A DNA stretch of 64,000 nt from Kribbella sp. CA-293567 (GCF_027627575.1 NZ_CP114065.1:4712001-4776000); one strand, 5' to 3'; counted from the first letter of the stretch, positions 1-8,694 are shown. Notes: generated by a model from the letters alone, not told the origin. Numbers and translations are program-made.

Positions 1-78
1 CCGCGGAGCCCGGCGACGACGCCGGCGCCTCGTCCCTTCGTCCAGCACGTACGACGCTCGACGAAGGACGAAGGAACA
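1..78 (+). promoter_or_regulatory. 3' end of a translational T-box leader of ileS (5' part outside window)
   Basis: The window opens with CCGCGG, which matches the end of the T-box consensus AGGGUGGUACCGCGG. A hairpin CGGCG/CGCCG (11-15/20-24) follows. Bases 35-43 (CCTTCGTCC) are perfectly complementary to 66-74 (GGACGAAGG), which include the ileS Shine-Dalgarno AAGGA (71-75). This is the layout of actinobacterial translational T-boxes: uncharged tRNA-Ile stabilises an antisequestrator and frees the ribosome binding site. Seen: the complementarity and the consensus tail. Inferred: the tRNA-binding stem I, which lies upstream of the window. Confidence 0.7.
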
Positions 79-3000
79 ATGGCGGACACCCCAAGCACCC
101 CGTGGAAGCAGCTTCCGGCCCAGGTCGATCTGCCCGCGATCGAGCGCGACGTGCTCGCGCACTGGGACGACCAGGACACCTTCGCGCGCAGTCTCGAGCA
201 GACCGCCGGCGGTGAGCCGTGGACCTTCTTCGAGGGCCCGCCGACCGCGAACGGGATGCCCGGCACGCACCACATCGAGGCCCGGGTCTTCAAGGACGTC
301 TTCCCGCGGTACCGGACGATGAAGGGATTCTCGGTCGAGCGCAAGGCCGGCTGGGACTGCCACGGCCTGCCGGTCGAGGTCGCCGTCGAGAAGGAGCTCG
401 GCTTCAACGGCAAGAAGGACATCGAGGCGTTCGGGATCGCGGAGTTCAACGCCAAGTGCCGCGAGTCGGTACTGCGGCACGTCGACGCCTTCGCCGACCT
501 GACCACCCGGATGGGCTACTGGGTGGACATGGACCACCCCTACCGGACGATGGACCCGGAGTACGTGCAGTCCGTCTGGTGGTCGCTCAAGCAGATCCAC
601 GACAAGGGTCAGCTGGTCGAGGACTACCGCATCACGCCGTACTGCCCGCGCTGTGGCACCGGCCTGTCCGACCACGAACTCGCGCAGGGCTACGAGACGG
701 TGGTCGACCCGTCGGTCTATGTCCGCTTCCCGCTCACGTCGGGCCCGCTCGCCGGCAAGGCGTCGCTGCTGGTCTGGACGACGACCCCCTGGACCCTGGT
801 CTCCAACACCGCGGTCGCCGTGAACCCCGGCGTCGACTACGTGGTGGCCACCGACGGCACCGAGTCCCTGGTCGTGGCCGAGCCGCTGCTCAGCGCGCTG
901 GGCGAGGGCTGGACCGTCACCGACCGGTACGTCGGCCGCGACCTGGAGCGCTGGAACTACCAGCGCCCGTTCGAGCTGGTCGAGTTCCCCGAGCCGGCGC
1001 ACTACGTAGTACTGGCCGACTACGTCACCACCGAGGACGGCACCGGCCTGGTGCACCAGTCCCCCGCGTTCGGCGCCGACGACCTCATCGTCTGCCGCGC
1101 CTACGGACTGCCGGTGGTCAACCCGGTCGAGGCCGACGGCACCTTCCAGGCCGACGTACCGCTGGTCGGTGGGCAGTTCTTCAAGAAGGCCGACGAGGAC
1201 CTGGTCAACGACCTGCGCGACCGCGGCGTGCTGTTCAGGCACGTGCCGTACGAGCACCCGTACCCGCACTGCTGGCGCTGCCACACCCCGGTCATGTACT
1301 ACGCGCTGCCGTCCTGGTACATCCGCACCACCCAGGTGAAGGACGCGCTGCTGCGCGAGAACGAGAAGACCAACTGGTTCCCCGACTCGGTCAAGTGGGG
1401 CCGGTACGGCGACTGGCTGCGCAACAACATCGACTGGGCCGTGTCCCGTTCCCGCTTCTGGGGTACGCCGCTGCCGATCTGGCGGTGCGCCGACGACCAC
1501 CAGGTCTGCGTGGGCTCGCTGGCCGAGCTCGGTGAGCTGGCCGGCCGGGACCTGAGCGCCACCGACCCGCACCGGCCGTTCGTCGACGACATCACCTTCG
1601 CCTGCCCGACCTGTGGCGAGCAGTCCACCCGGGTCGCCGAGGTGATCGACGCCTGGTACGACTCCGGCGCGATGCCGTTCGCGCAGTGGGGCTATCCGTG
1701 GGCGGAGGGATCGGAGGAGAAGTTCAGGAAGTCCTACCCGGCCGACTTCATCTCCGAGGCGATCGACCAGACCCGTGGCTGGTTCTACACGCTGATGGCG
1801 ATCGGCACCCTGGTGTTCGACGAGTCGTCGTACCGCAACGTGGTCTGCCTCGGGCACATCCTGGCCGAGGACGGCCGGAAGATGTCCAAGCACCTGGGCA
1901 ACATCCTCGAGCCGATCTCGCTGATGGACAACCACAGCGCCGACGCGGTCCGCTGGTTCATGGCCTGCTCCGGCTCGCCGTGGAAGGCGCGCGGCATCGG
2001 GCCGAACGTGCTGAACGAGATCGTCCGCAAGGTGCTGCTCACCTACTGGAACACGGTCTCCTTCCACGCGCTCTACGCGCGGCTGGCCGACTGGTCGCCG
2101 AGCGCCGAGGCTCCCCCGGTCGCCGAGCGTTCGGTGCTCGACCGCTGGCTGGTCAGCGAGACGCACCGGCTGGTGCGCGACACGGACGAGGCCTACGCGG
2201 CGTACGACACGCAGAAGCTCGGCGTGCTGATCGGCCAGTTCGTCGACGTCCTGTCCAACTGGTACGTACGGCGCTCGCGCCGCCGCTTCTGGGCGGGCGA
2301 CGCCGGCGCGCTCGCGACGCTGCACGAGACGCTCGACGTACTGACCCGGCTGATGGCGCCGCTCACGCCGTTCGTGACCGAGCGGGTCTGGCAGGACGTG
2401 TTCCGGCCGGTCACGCCAGGACTCCCCGAGTCGGTGCACCTGGCCGCCTTCCCGCAGTACGACGAGACCGTGATCGACGACCGCCTAGCGACGCACGTGT
2501 CGATGGCGCGGCGGGTCGTCGAGCTCGGCCGGTCGGCGCGGGCCGAGGCGAAGGTCCGCACCCGGCAGCCGCTCGGACGGGCGCTGGTCGGATCGGCGGC
2601 GATCGCCGATCTGGACGACGAACTGCTCCGCGAGATCGCCGAAGAGCTCAACGTCGGCGCGGTCGCGCCGCTGTCGTCAGCCGGCAAGGACCTGATCGAC
2701 TACTCCGCGAAGGGCAACTTCCGCGAGCTCGGCAAGCGGTTCGCCAAGCAGACCCCGGTGGTCGCGGCAGCGATCGCCGCGGCCGACGCCGCCGCGCTGG
2801 CCGCAGCGCTGAAGGCTTCCGGTACGGCGACCGTGGTGGTCGACGGCGCGGACGTCGAGGTCAGCGCCGACGAGGTACTGCTGTCGGAGCGGCCGCGCGA
2901 AGGCTGGTCCGTGGTCAACGAGCAGGGCGAGACCGTCGCGCTCGACCTCGAGATCACGCCGGAGCTGAAGCAGGCCGGTCTGGCTCGCGAGGTGGTGCGC

Positions 3001-3231
3001 ACTCTTCAGGAGGCACGCAAGAACGCCGGGCTCGAGGTCTCGGACCGGATCAGCGTCTGGCTGACCAGCACCGGCACCGAACTGTCCGATGCCCTGGGCA
3101 AGCACTCCGACGAGATCAGCCGGGAGGTCCTGGCCACCACGCTGACCCAGTCGGCGCCTCCGGTCACCGACGAGCTGACCACCGGCACCGACGACGACCT
3201 GGGCCTCACCTACTGGCTCACCAAGGCGTGA
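79..3231 (+). CDS. ileS: Isoleucine--tRNA ligase (type II, eukaryote-like)
   Basis: Cytoplasmic class I aminoacyl-tRNA synthetase that charges tRNA-Ile and edits misactivated valine. It has 1050 residues. The HIGH-type motif is GTHH (residues 62-65, after PPTANGMP) and the KMSKS loop is KMSKH (601-605). A CP1 editing region lies between them, and an anticodon-binding domain and long C-terminal extension follow. The PPTANG form and the length near 1050 residues mark the type II, eukaryote-like IleRS found in mycobacteria, which is generally less sensitive to mupirocin (family knowledge). The ATG at 79 follows AAGGA with a 3-nt spacer, and this site is sequestered by the upstream T-box hairpin. 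The gene is convergent with the minus-strand dcw cluster. Confidence 0.97.
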   Translation: MADTPSTPWKQLPAQVDLPAIERDVLAHWDDQDTFARSLEQTAGGEPWTFFEGPPTANGMPGTHHIEARVFKDVFPRYRTMKGFSVERKAGWDCHGLPVEVAVEKELGFNGKKDIEAFGIAEFNAKCRESVLRHVDAFADLTTRMGYWVDMDHPYRTMDPEYVQSVWWSLKQIHDKGQLVEDYRITPYCPRCGTGLSDHELAQGYETVVDPSVYVRFPLTSGPLAGKASLLVWTTTPWTLVSNTAVAVNPGVDYVVATDGTESLVVAEPLLSALGEGWTVTDRYVGRDLERWNYQRPFELVEFPEPAHYVVLADYVTTEDGTGLVHQSPAFGADDLIVCRAYGLPVVNPVEADGTFQADVPLVGGQFFKKADEDLVNDLRDRGVLFRHVPYEHPYPHCWRCHTPVMYYALPSWYIRTTQVKDALLRENEKTNWFPDSVKWGRYGDWLRNNIDWAVSRSRFWGTPLPIWRCADDHQVCVGSLAELGELAGRDLSATDPHRPFVDDITFACPTCGEQSTRVAEVIDAWYDSGAMPFAQWGYPWAEGSEEKFRKSYPADFISEAIDQTRGWFYTLMAIGTLVFDESSYRNVVCLGHILAEDGRKMSKHLGNILEPISLMDNHSADAVRWFMACSGSPWKARGIGPNVLNEIVRKVLLTYWNTVSFHALYARLADWSPSAEAPPVAERSVLDRWLVSETHRLVRDTDEAYAAYDTQKLGVLIGQFVDVLSNWYVRRSRRRFWAGDAGALATLHETLDVLTRLMAPLTPFVTERVWQDVFRPVTPGLPESVHLAAFPQYDETVIDDRLATHVSMARRVVELGRSARAEAKVRTRQPLGRALVGSAAIADLDDELLREIAEELNVGAVAPLSSAGKDLIDYSAKGNFRELGKRFAKQTPVVAAAIAAADAAALAAALKASGTATVVVDGADVEVSADEVLLSERPREGWSVVNEQGETVALDLEITPELKQAGLAREVVRTLQEARKNAGLEVSDRISVWLTSTGTELSDALGKHSDEISREVLATTLTQSAPPVTDELTTGTDDDLGLTYWLTKA

Positions 3232-3288
3232 CGGCGAAATCGTCTCGCTGCTGAGACTGCGGCCGTTCCGGCGGTAGAACGCAAAAGG

Positions 3289-3329
3289 CCCCACTGACCA
3301 GGCCGTGAATCCGGCGGCCGGTCGTGGGG
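3289..3329 (-). terminator. Intrinsic terminator between ileS and divIVA
   Basis: A long hairpin: CCCCAC, one bulged T, GACC and GGCCG on the left arm (3289-3305) pair with CGGCC, GGTC and GTGGGG on the right arm (3315-3329). Read on the minus strand it is followed by TTTTGC, so it probably stops transcription coming from divIVA. It may also work in the ileS direction. Confidence 0.6.
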
Positions 3330-3384
3330 ACCCTCAGTTACGCGATGGCGACGGTCAGTCAGAAAAGTCCGGACATGACAAAGA

Positions 3385-3410
3385 GGCGGTGCTGCCGGAT
3401 TAGCACCGCC
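3385..3410 (-). terminator. Terminator downstream of divIVA
   Basis: A perfect 9-bp stem, GGCGGTGCT (3385-3393) with AGCACCGCC (3402-3410) and an 8-nt loop. On the minus strand it is followed by TCTTTG. It lies 45 nt past the divIVA stop codon and is the first of two tandem terminators for this operon. Confidence 0.7.
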
Positions 3411-3454
3411 CCTAGTCAAGCCAAGACGAACCGAAGCTTGGAACCAGGTACTGC

Positions 3455-4225
3455 TCAGACGCCGTGACCGTGTGCCTGGGCGCGAGCTTCCGGACGGAAG
3501 CCGTTGCGCGGGCTGAGCGTGTCGTCGCCGTTGCCGAGCGCCTTGAGCTGCTCGGTGAAGTACGTCTTCAGGCGGCTACGGTACTCACGCTCGTAAGCGT
3601 GCAGGTCGTCGATGGTGCGCTCGAGCTGACCCTTCTGCTTCTCCAGCGTGCCGAGCATCTGGGCCCGGCGCTCGGCGATCTCGCCGTCGAGCTTCTCGGC
3701 GCGGGCGCGGGCCTCACCGGTCATCCGGTCGGCCTTGCCGCGAGCCTCGTTCTCCAACCGCTCGGCCTTGGCGCGGGCCTCGCCGATGATCTTGTCGGCG
3801 GTGTCCTTCGCCTCCTGGACCAGGTCGTCGGAGTGCTTGGTGGCCATCTCCAGCAGCCGGACAGCGGAGCTGGAGGCGTCGCCGACAGTTCCTGCTGCCG
3901 CAGCAGCCCCCGCGGCCGCTACAGGCGGTGCGACGACAGGCGGTGGCTTTTCTTCGGGCTTTTCGACGACCACTGGGGCCGGCTTGGGCTGCTGCACGAC
4001 AGGCGGCAGGGCGGCGGTCTGGTCGACCACCGGGCGGTCCTGCCCACTGCCGGCGCGCTGGGCCGCGGCAAGCTTGGCCCGCAGCTCCTCGTTCTCGGCG
4101 AGAAGTCGCTCCAGCTCAGCTTCGACCTCGTCGAGGAAGGAGTCGACCTCAGTGACGTCGTAGCCCTCCCGCAATCGGACGGGCGTGAACTGCTTCGAGC
4201 GGACGTCATCCGGCGTCAGCGGCAT
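3455..4225 (-). CDS. divIVA: Polar growth scaffold DivIVA/Wag31
   Basis: Coiled-coil scaffold that binds negatively curved membrane at cell poles and recruits the cell-wall elongation machinery in actinobacteria. It has 256 residues. The N-terminal DivIVA lipid-binding domain starts MPLTPDDVRSKQF and contains YDVTEVDSFLDEVEAEL. A coiled coil follows, then a Pro/Ala/Val-rich linker (about residues 75-115), then a long second coiled coil rich in EARAKAERLENEA-type heptads, and a Gly/His-rich tail. The length matches Wag31 of mycobacteria (about 260). The ATG is preceded by GAGGTGAAAG. It is the last gene of the division cluster, next to yggT and sepF as in most actinobacteria. Confidence 0.95.
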   Translation of the reverse strand: MPLTPDDVRSKQFTPVRLREGYDVTEVDSFLDEVEAELERLLAENEELRAKLAAAQRAGSGQDRPVVDQTAALPPVVQQPKPAPVVVEKPEEKPPPVVAPPVAAAGAAAAAGTVGDASSSAVRLLEMATKHSDDLVQEAKDTADKIIGEARAKAERLENEARGKADRMTGEARARAEKLDGEIAERRAQMLGTLEKQKGQLERTIDDLHAYEREYRSRLKTYFTEQLKALGNGDDTLSPRNGFRPEARAQAHGHGV

Positions 4226-4413
4226 CTTTCACCTCGTTTGTCTGTGTCTTGGCGGAGTCGTCGTGGCCTTGACCTCGGCGACTCAGTAGATCACGTTATC
4301 GCTTCGTTGTGTTCTGGCGGAATCCGGGCGGGCGATAAGTGTCTGAGAACTCTGCGGTGTCCGGTCGGTTCCCTACCCAGATGGCCGGGCCCTCATGCTC
4401 CGTGCGGCCGATC

Positions 4414-4728
4414 TCACAGCGACCTGATCGCGGTCGAGTTGATCGACATCGCCAGTGAGACGAGCACGAACAGCATCAGCATCGACAGGTCGATCCGGAT
4501 ACCGCCCGCGCCGATCGGCGGCAGGATCCGCCGCAGTGGCCGCAGGAACGGATCGGTCACCGAGTAGACCACCTCGAACAGCAACAGCAGCGGCCCTTTC
4601 GGGTGCCATTGCGGCGCGAACATGACGATCAGACTGAGTACGAACCGCGCCACCAGCATCAGGAAGAAGGCGAGCAGTACCCAACTGAGAACACCGAGGA
4701 CGAGCACGAGAGCATCCATGTCAGACAC
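4414..4728 (-). CDS. YggT family membrane protein
   Basis: Small integral membrane protein of 104 residues with two hydrophobic segments (about 6-33 and 80-97) and the YggT hallmark DPFLRPLRRILPP between them. YggT proteins sit beside sepF and divIVA in actinobacteria and are thought to act in envelope or division functions, but the biochemical role is not established. The start used here is a GTG (GTGTCTGAC); an ATG three codons downstream is an equally plausible start, and neither has a clear Shine-Dalgarno. Confidence 0.85.
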   Translation of the reverse strand: MSDMDALVLVLGVLSWVLLAFFLMLVARFVLSLIVMFAPQWHPKGPLLLLFEVVYSVTDPFLRPLRRILPPIGAGGIRIDLSMLMLFVLVSLAMSINSTAIRSL

Positions 4729-4757
4729 GAGTGTAGAAGACGGCCGAAGCCGAGTCC

Positions 4758-5279
4758 TCAGCTCTGGTTGTAGAACCCGTCCGCGGCGATCTTTTCCTTC
4801 TCCTCCGCGGCCAGCGTCACGTTCGGCGGGCAGACCAGGAACACCTTGGTGGTGATCCGCTCGATCGAGCCGCGGCAGCAGAAGATCAGCCCGGCGGCGA
4901 AGTCCACCAGCCGCTTGGCGTCCGCGTGGTCCATCTCGGTCAGGTTCATGATGACGGGCGTACCGTCACGGAAGTGCTCACCGATCACGCGCGCTTCGTT
5001 GTAGCTGCGCGGGTGCACGGTGGTGATGCGGGCCAACTCGGTAACCTCCGGGGCTGAAGCTGTCACGCCACGTCGTTCTGGGAACTTGCTGACCGTGCCG
5101 ACCTGCTCGTCGCGACGTTCCGGCAGCACCTGCTCGGTCTCGTCGGACTCCCCGTCGACGGCCTCGTCCTCGTACTCGTCGTAGCCGTCGTCATAATCGT
5201 CGTCGTAGCGCGCGTTGTACCGCTCGCCGTCCTCGACCAAGCCGAGGTACACACCCATCTTGCGCAACGCGCCGCTCAT
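4758..5279 (-). CDS. sepF: Cell division protein SepF
   Basis: Cytoplasmic FtsZ-binding protein that anchors the Z ring to the membrane; it is essential in actinobacteria, which lack FtsA. It has 173 residues: an N-terminal amphipathic membrane-targeting segment (MSGALRKMGVYLGLVED), a very acidic linker (about 20-50, YDDDYDDGYDEYEDEA), and the SepF domain (about 80-165) with VHPRSYNEARVIGEHFRDG and IMNLTEMDHADAKRLVDF. The start codon is preceded by CTGGAGGGCC, a good ribosome binding site. It lies downstream of yggS in the division operon. Confidence 0.95.
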   Translation of the reverse strand: MSGALRKMGVYLGLVEDGERYNARYDDDYDDGYDEYEDEAVDGESDETEQVLPERRDEQVGTVSKFPERRGVTASAPEVTELARITTVHPRSYNEARVIGEHFRDGTPVIMNLTEMDHADAKRLVDFAAGLIFCCRGSIERITTKVFLVCPPNVTLAAEEKEKIAADGFYNQS

Positions 5280-5316
5280 GGCCCTCCAGCCCTTCGGTCG
5301 ATTCTTGATGTCGACA

Positions 5317-6033
5317 CTAGCCCAGAGGAGTACGCGTACCGAGTAATGCGCGCCCGAGCCGAACGTGTGTCGCCCCGTACCGGATCGCGGCCTCCAGGTC
5401 GCCGCTCATCCCGGCCGAAATCCAGTCGGCGCCCGGATGTTCGGAGCGTAGTCGCGAAGCTACGGTTTCCAGCCCCCCGAAAGCCTCGTCGGCGTCCGAT
5501 CCCAGTGGCGCGACGGCCATCACCCCGCCGAGTTCCAGCCCGTCCGCGGCAGCAACTGCGGCAGCCAGTTCCGGCACGTCGGCCGGCGGGACACCACCAC
5601 GGCTCATGCCGGTGGCCGCACCCGCCGGCCCGTACTCCGCCAGGCTGACCTGCAGGAGGCAGCGCAGTACCCGGCCCTCCTCGACGGCGGCACGCGAGAG
5701 CGCCTTGACCAGGGAGGACCGGTCGACCGAGTGCAGGACCGAAGCGTTGCGAACCACCGAACGTGCCTTGTTCGACTGCAACTGCCCGACGAAATGCCAG
5801 GTCGCGTCCAGACAGTTGGGAGCCTTGACCTTGAGTTCCTGCTCCCGGTTCTCCCCCAGGTCCCGTACGCCGAGGGCCACCAGCGCCCGTACATCGCTGA
5901 TCGGGAAGGTTTTGGTGATCCCGACCAGGGTCACCGCGTCCGCGGGTCTCCCGGCCGCCACACAGGCTGCCTCGATCCGCTCCCGCACGGCCTCGAGGTT
6001 GTCGCCGAGCTCCTGCTCACGGGTGGCGGTCAC
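5317..6033 (-). CDS. YggS/PLPBP family PLP-binding protein
   Basis: Pyridoxal-phosphate homeostasis protein with an alanine-racemase-like TIM barrel and no known catalytic activity; it buffers PLP and affects amino-acid metabolism. It has 238 residues. The PLP lysine is in LVGITKTFP, and typical motifs are GENREQELKVKA, WHFVGQLQSNKA, SVDR and the C-terminal ISAGMSGDLEAAI...RLGRALLG. The reading frame is open far upstream, but homology begins at VTATREQEL. The GTG at 6033 overlaps the stop codon of pgeF as GTGA, so I set the start there and expect translational coupling. Confidence 0.92.
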   Translation of the reverse strand: MTATREQELGDNLEAVRERIEAACVAAGRPADAVTLVGITKTFPISDVRALVALGVRDLGENREQELKVKAPNCLDATWHFVGQLQSNKARSVVRNASVLHSVDRSSLVKALSRAAVEEGRVLRCLLQVSLAEYGPAGAATGMSRGGVPPADVPELAAAVAAADGLELGGVMAVAPLGSDADEAFGGLETVASRLRSEHPGADWISAGMSGDLEAAIRYGATHVRLGRALLGTRTPLG

Positions 6034-6761
6034 GCGGCGAGCCTGACGAGTCCGGCCAGCCGTCCGCTGACGGCACCTTCCCGCCGGTACGAGTACAGGT
6101 TCTCCGACTCGATCGTGCACGCCGTGGCCCTGATCACAGTGCAGTCCAGCTCGGCGAGCTGAGCGGCGACCCCGGCGGCCACGTCGATGGAAGGAGTGCC
6201 CCAGCTCGTTTCGGCGTACGACGCCGGGACCCGCTCGGCGACCTCGGCGCGCATCTCGTCGGGCACCTCGTAACAGTTGCCACAGGCATACGGCCCGAGT
6301 ACTGCGGTGATGTGCTCGGCGCCGAGGGCGCGCATCGCCTCGACCGTGGCCGGGACGACGCCGACGTACAGGCCCTTGCGTCCGGAGTGGGCGGCGCCGA
6401 TCACCCCGTTGACCTGGTCGGACAGCAACACCGGAAGACAGTCGGCGGCCCGGACGCACAAGGCGATGTCGGTGCGGGTGGTCACCAGCGCGTCGGCTCG
6501 CGGCATCGGCCGCACCGGCAACTCGTCGCCCGGCGCCACCACATGCACGTCGTTCCCGTGCACCTGACTGACCCGGACCACCCCGTCGGCACCGACGCCG
6601 AACTCACTGCCCAGCCGGCGGAAGTTCTCGGCGATCGCGTCCGCCTCGTCCCCCTGCGCGCTGCCCAGATTCAGTTCGCCGTACGGCGGCCGGCTGGCTC
6701 CCCCGAACCGGTCGGTGAAGGCGAAGCGGACACCGTCGAGAACCTCGTCGTAACCGAACAC
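6030..6761 (-). CDS. pgeF: Laccase-domain protein YfiH/PgeF
   Basis: Zinc-containing DUF152 enzyme. The family was first called polyphenol oxidase and is now known to act on purine nucleosides and, as PgeF, in peptidoglycan editing. It has 243 residues. Metal-ligand motifs are visible: VSQVHGNDVHVV, ADCLPVLL (conserved Cys) and AAHSGRKG. It lies between ftsZ and yggS, the usual actinobacterial position. The GTG start is 6 nt after a TAGCCT -10-like hexamer (6768-6773), so transcription may begin at the start codon (leaderless). Its stop overlaps the start of yggS. Confidence 0.9.
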   Translation of the reverse strand: MFGYDEVLDGVRFAFTDRFGGASRPPYGELNLGSAQGDEADAIAENFRRLGSEFGVGADGVVRVSQVHGNDVHVVAPGDELPVRPMPRADALVTTRTDIALCVRAADCLPVLLSDQVNGVIGAAHSGRKGLYVGVVPATVEAMRALGAEHITAVLGPYACGNCYEVPDEMRAEVAERVPASYAETSWGTPSIDVAAGVAAQLAELDCTVIRATACTIESENLYSYRREGAVSGRLAGLVRLAA

Positions 6762-6810
6762 ACCGCAAGGCTATCCGCCAGGCCCCGCCGCCCGCGCAGA
6801 AGCGGCTACC

Positions 6811-6874
6811 TTGAACACCAAACGGCGGCCCTGGACAGGAAATACTGTGTCCGAGGCCGCCGTTTGGTGTTCAA
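6811..6874 (-). terminator. Very long hairpin downstream of ftsZ
   Basis: A perfect 20-bp inverted repeat: the left arm 6811-6830 begins TTGAACACCAAACGG and the right arm 6855-6874 is its exact complement. Inside the 24-nt loop, GGACA can pair with TGTCC. It lies 36 nt past the ftsZ stop codon and before the leaderless pgeF promoter, so it probably terminates or stabilises the ftsZ transcript. There is no U-tract directly after it. Confidence 0.7.
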
Positions 6875-6909
6875 GCCCACTGTAAGAGGGCTCGCCAAGT
6901 CAGGTGGAA

Positions 6910-8538
6910 CTACTTCAGGAAGTCCGGGATGTCCAGGTCGTCCTCGTCGTTGTCCGGCTTCCGCGGCTGACGCTGCGGAGCAGGCTGCGAGGCCGGGGTG
7001 TTCGACGGGCCCGTGGTCGGCCAGCTGTGCTGGGCCGGCGCGGACGGCGTCGGGGTCGGCGCGTGCGGCACCGGCGGCTGGTTGGCCGGCTGCCCGTTCG
7101 GCTGAGCGGTACGGACCGGCTCGCCGGCCTGCGGGCGAGCCGAGTGAGTGGTGCCGCGGTTCTGGTCCGTGTGGGGCACCGGCACCGTGTCATCGGCCGG
7201 TACGCCGGCCGGCGGCTGATAGTTCGGCGATCCACCGGTGGACGGCTGACCGGACTGGCTCTGCCCGCCGGGGTTCTGACCGGCCTGGTTCTGACCACCA
7301 GCGTTGTGACCGGCCGGGTTCTGGCCGACCTGGCCGTGGCTCACCGGAGCCTGGTGCTGCTGCGCGGGCTCGGCCGGCTGCATCGGAGCAGACGCCTGCA
7401 CGGGCGCCTGGCTCGCGGTGTTCGCCGGGGCCGTGCCGTACGGCGGGGGCTGGTTGGCCGGCTGCTGTGCCTGGCTGTGAGCCTCCGCCTGATTCGCCCG
7501 CGGGATGCCCTGGGTCGCGACGTCGCCGCCGGCCGCGGGCAGCTTGTTCTGCGGGCGTGCCTGGTTCATCGCCTGCTCGCGCCGCTTCGGCATCCCGCCG
7601 TCGAAGCCGGCCGCGATCACGGTCACCCGGACCTCGTCACCGAGCGCGTCGTCGATCACGGCACCGAAGATGATGTTGGCGTCGGTGTGCGCGGACTCCG
7701 AGACCAGCTGGGCCGCCTCGTTGATCTCGAACAGTCCCAGGTCGGAGCCACCCGCGATCGAGAGCAGGACGCCGTGCGCACCCTCGATGCTTGCCTCCAG
7801 CAACGGAGACGAGATGGCCGCCTCGGCCGCCGCCACCGCGCGGTCCTCGCCGCGGGACGAGCCGATCCCCATCAGGGCCGAGCCCGCGTTGGACATCACC
7901 GCCTTGACGTCGGCGAAGTCCACGTTGATCAGGCCGGGGGTGGTGATCAGGTCGGTGATGCCCGAGACACCCTGCAGCAGCACCTGGTCGGCCTGCTTGA
8001 AGGCGTCCAGGACGGACACGGCGCGGTCGGAGATGGTCAGGAGGCGGTCATTCGGAATCACTATCAGGGTGTCGACTTCTTCACGGAGCGCGGCGATGCC
8101 GTCCTCCGCCTGCGTCGCGCGGCGCTTGCCCTCGAACGAGAACGGCCGGGTCACCACACCGATGGTCAGCGCGCCCAGCGAGCGGGCGATCCGGGCCACG
8201 ACGGGCGCGCCACCGGTGCCGGTGCCACCACCCTCACCCGCGGTGACGAAGACCATGTCGGCGCCCTTGAGCGCCTCCTCGATCTCCTCCGCGTGGTCCT
8301 CCGCGGCCTTCTGCCCGATCGCCGGGTTCGCGCCGGCTCCGAGGCCGCGGGTCTCCTCCCGGCCGATGTCGAGCTTGACGTCCGCGTCGCTCATCAGCAA
8401 CGCCTGCGCGTCGGTGTTGATGGCGATGAACTCAACGCCCTTCAGACCGTGCTCGATCATCCGGTTGACGGCGTTGACGCCGCCTCCGCCGATACCGACG
8501 ACCTTGATGAGTGCCAAATAGTTCTGCGGTGCCGCCAC
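6910..8538 (-). CDS. ftsZ: Cell division GTPase FtsZ with an extended C-terminal linker
   Basis: Bacterial tubulin homologue that polymerises into the Z ring. It has 542 residues; actinobacterial FtsZ is usually about 380-420. The GTPase core (about 1-315) has the tubulin signature GGGTGTG and the ends NYLALIKVVGIGGGGVNAVNRM and VTVIAAGFDGG. A low-complexity linker of roughly 200 residues rich in Gln, Asn, Pro, Gly and Ala follows, with short Gly-Gln-Asn repeats. The conserved C-terminal peptide (DDLDIPDFLK), which binds SepF, is intact. The GTG start follows an AGAGG site. The gene is flanked by ftsQ and pgeF, with a strong hairpin after it. Confidence 0.97.
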   Translation of the reverse strand: MAAPQNYLALIKVVGIGGGGVNAVNRMIEHGLKGVEFIAINTDAQALLMSDADVKLDIGREETRGLGAGANPAIGQKAAEDHAEEIEEALKGADMVFVTAGEGGGTGTGGAPVVARIARSLGALTIGVVTRPFSFEGKRRATQAEDGIAALREEVDTLIVIPNDRLLTISDRAVSVLDAFKQADQVLLQGVSGITDLITTPGLINVDFADVKAVMSNAGSALMGIGSSRGEDRAVAAAEAAISSPLLEASIEGAHGVLLSIAGGSDLGLFEINEAAQLVSESAHTDANIIFGAVIDDALGDEVRVTVIAAGFDGGMPKRREQAMNQARPQNKLPAAGGDVATQGIPRANQAEAHSQAQQPANQPPPYGTAPANTASQAPVQASAPMQPAEPAQQHQAPVSHGQVGQNPAGHNAGGQNQAGQNPGGQSQSGQPSTGGSPNYQPPAGVPADDTVPVPHTDQNRGTTHSARPQAGEPVRTAQPNGQPANQPPVPHAPTPTPSAPAQHSWPTTGPSNTPASQPAPQRQPRKPDNDEDDLDIPDFLK

Positions 8539-8671
8539 GTCCGCGCCTCTCGCCTCGTTCTGTTCCCGTTATGGCCAGTTGGCCGTCCGAGCTGCGCTGC
8601 CTCGGACCGTTCCGTACACCGATCCCCGTTGTCCGGCGCCGGTCCGTGTTGCCGAATAGCCTGAACTTCAA

Positions 8672-8694
8672 GTAGATGGTTAGAGATTTGTCAA
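8672..8694 (-). promoter_or_regulatory. Candidate ftsZ promoter region
   Basis: The ftsQ-ftsZ gap (8539-8797) contains an AT-richer island. On the minus strand it has TTGACA (plus 8689-8694), a perfect -35 hexamer. No convincing TANNNT lies 16-18 nt downstream, so the -10 is unresolved. ftsZ in other actinomycetes has its own promoters in this gap. Confidence 0.35.

Noticed and set aside
219..1535. 438-aa open frame inside ileS in another frame
   Set aside because: It lies wholly in a conserved gene and is Arg/Gly/Pro-rich as expected from shifted high-GC codons.
3210..3419. A 69-aa frame in the ileS-divIVA gap
   Set aside because: It overlaps two strong terminator hairpins and the ileS end; no ribosome binding site or protein-like composition.
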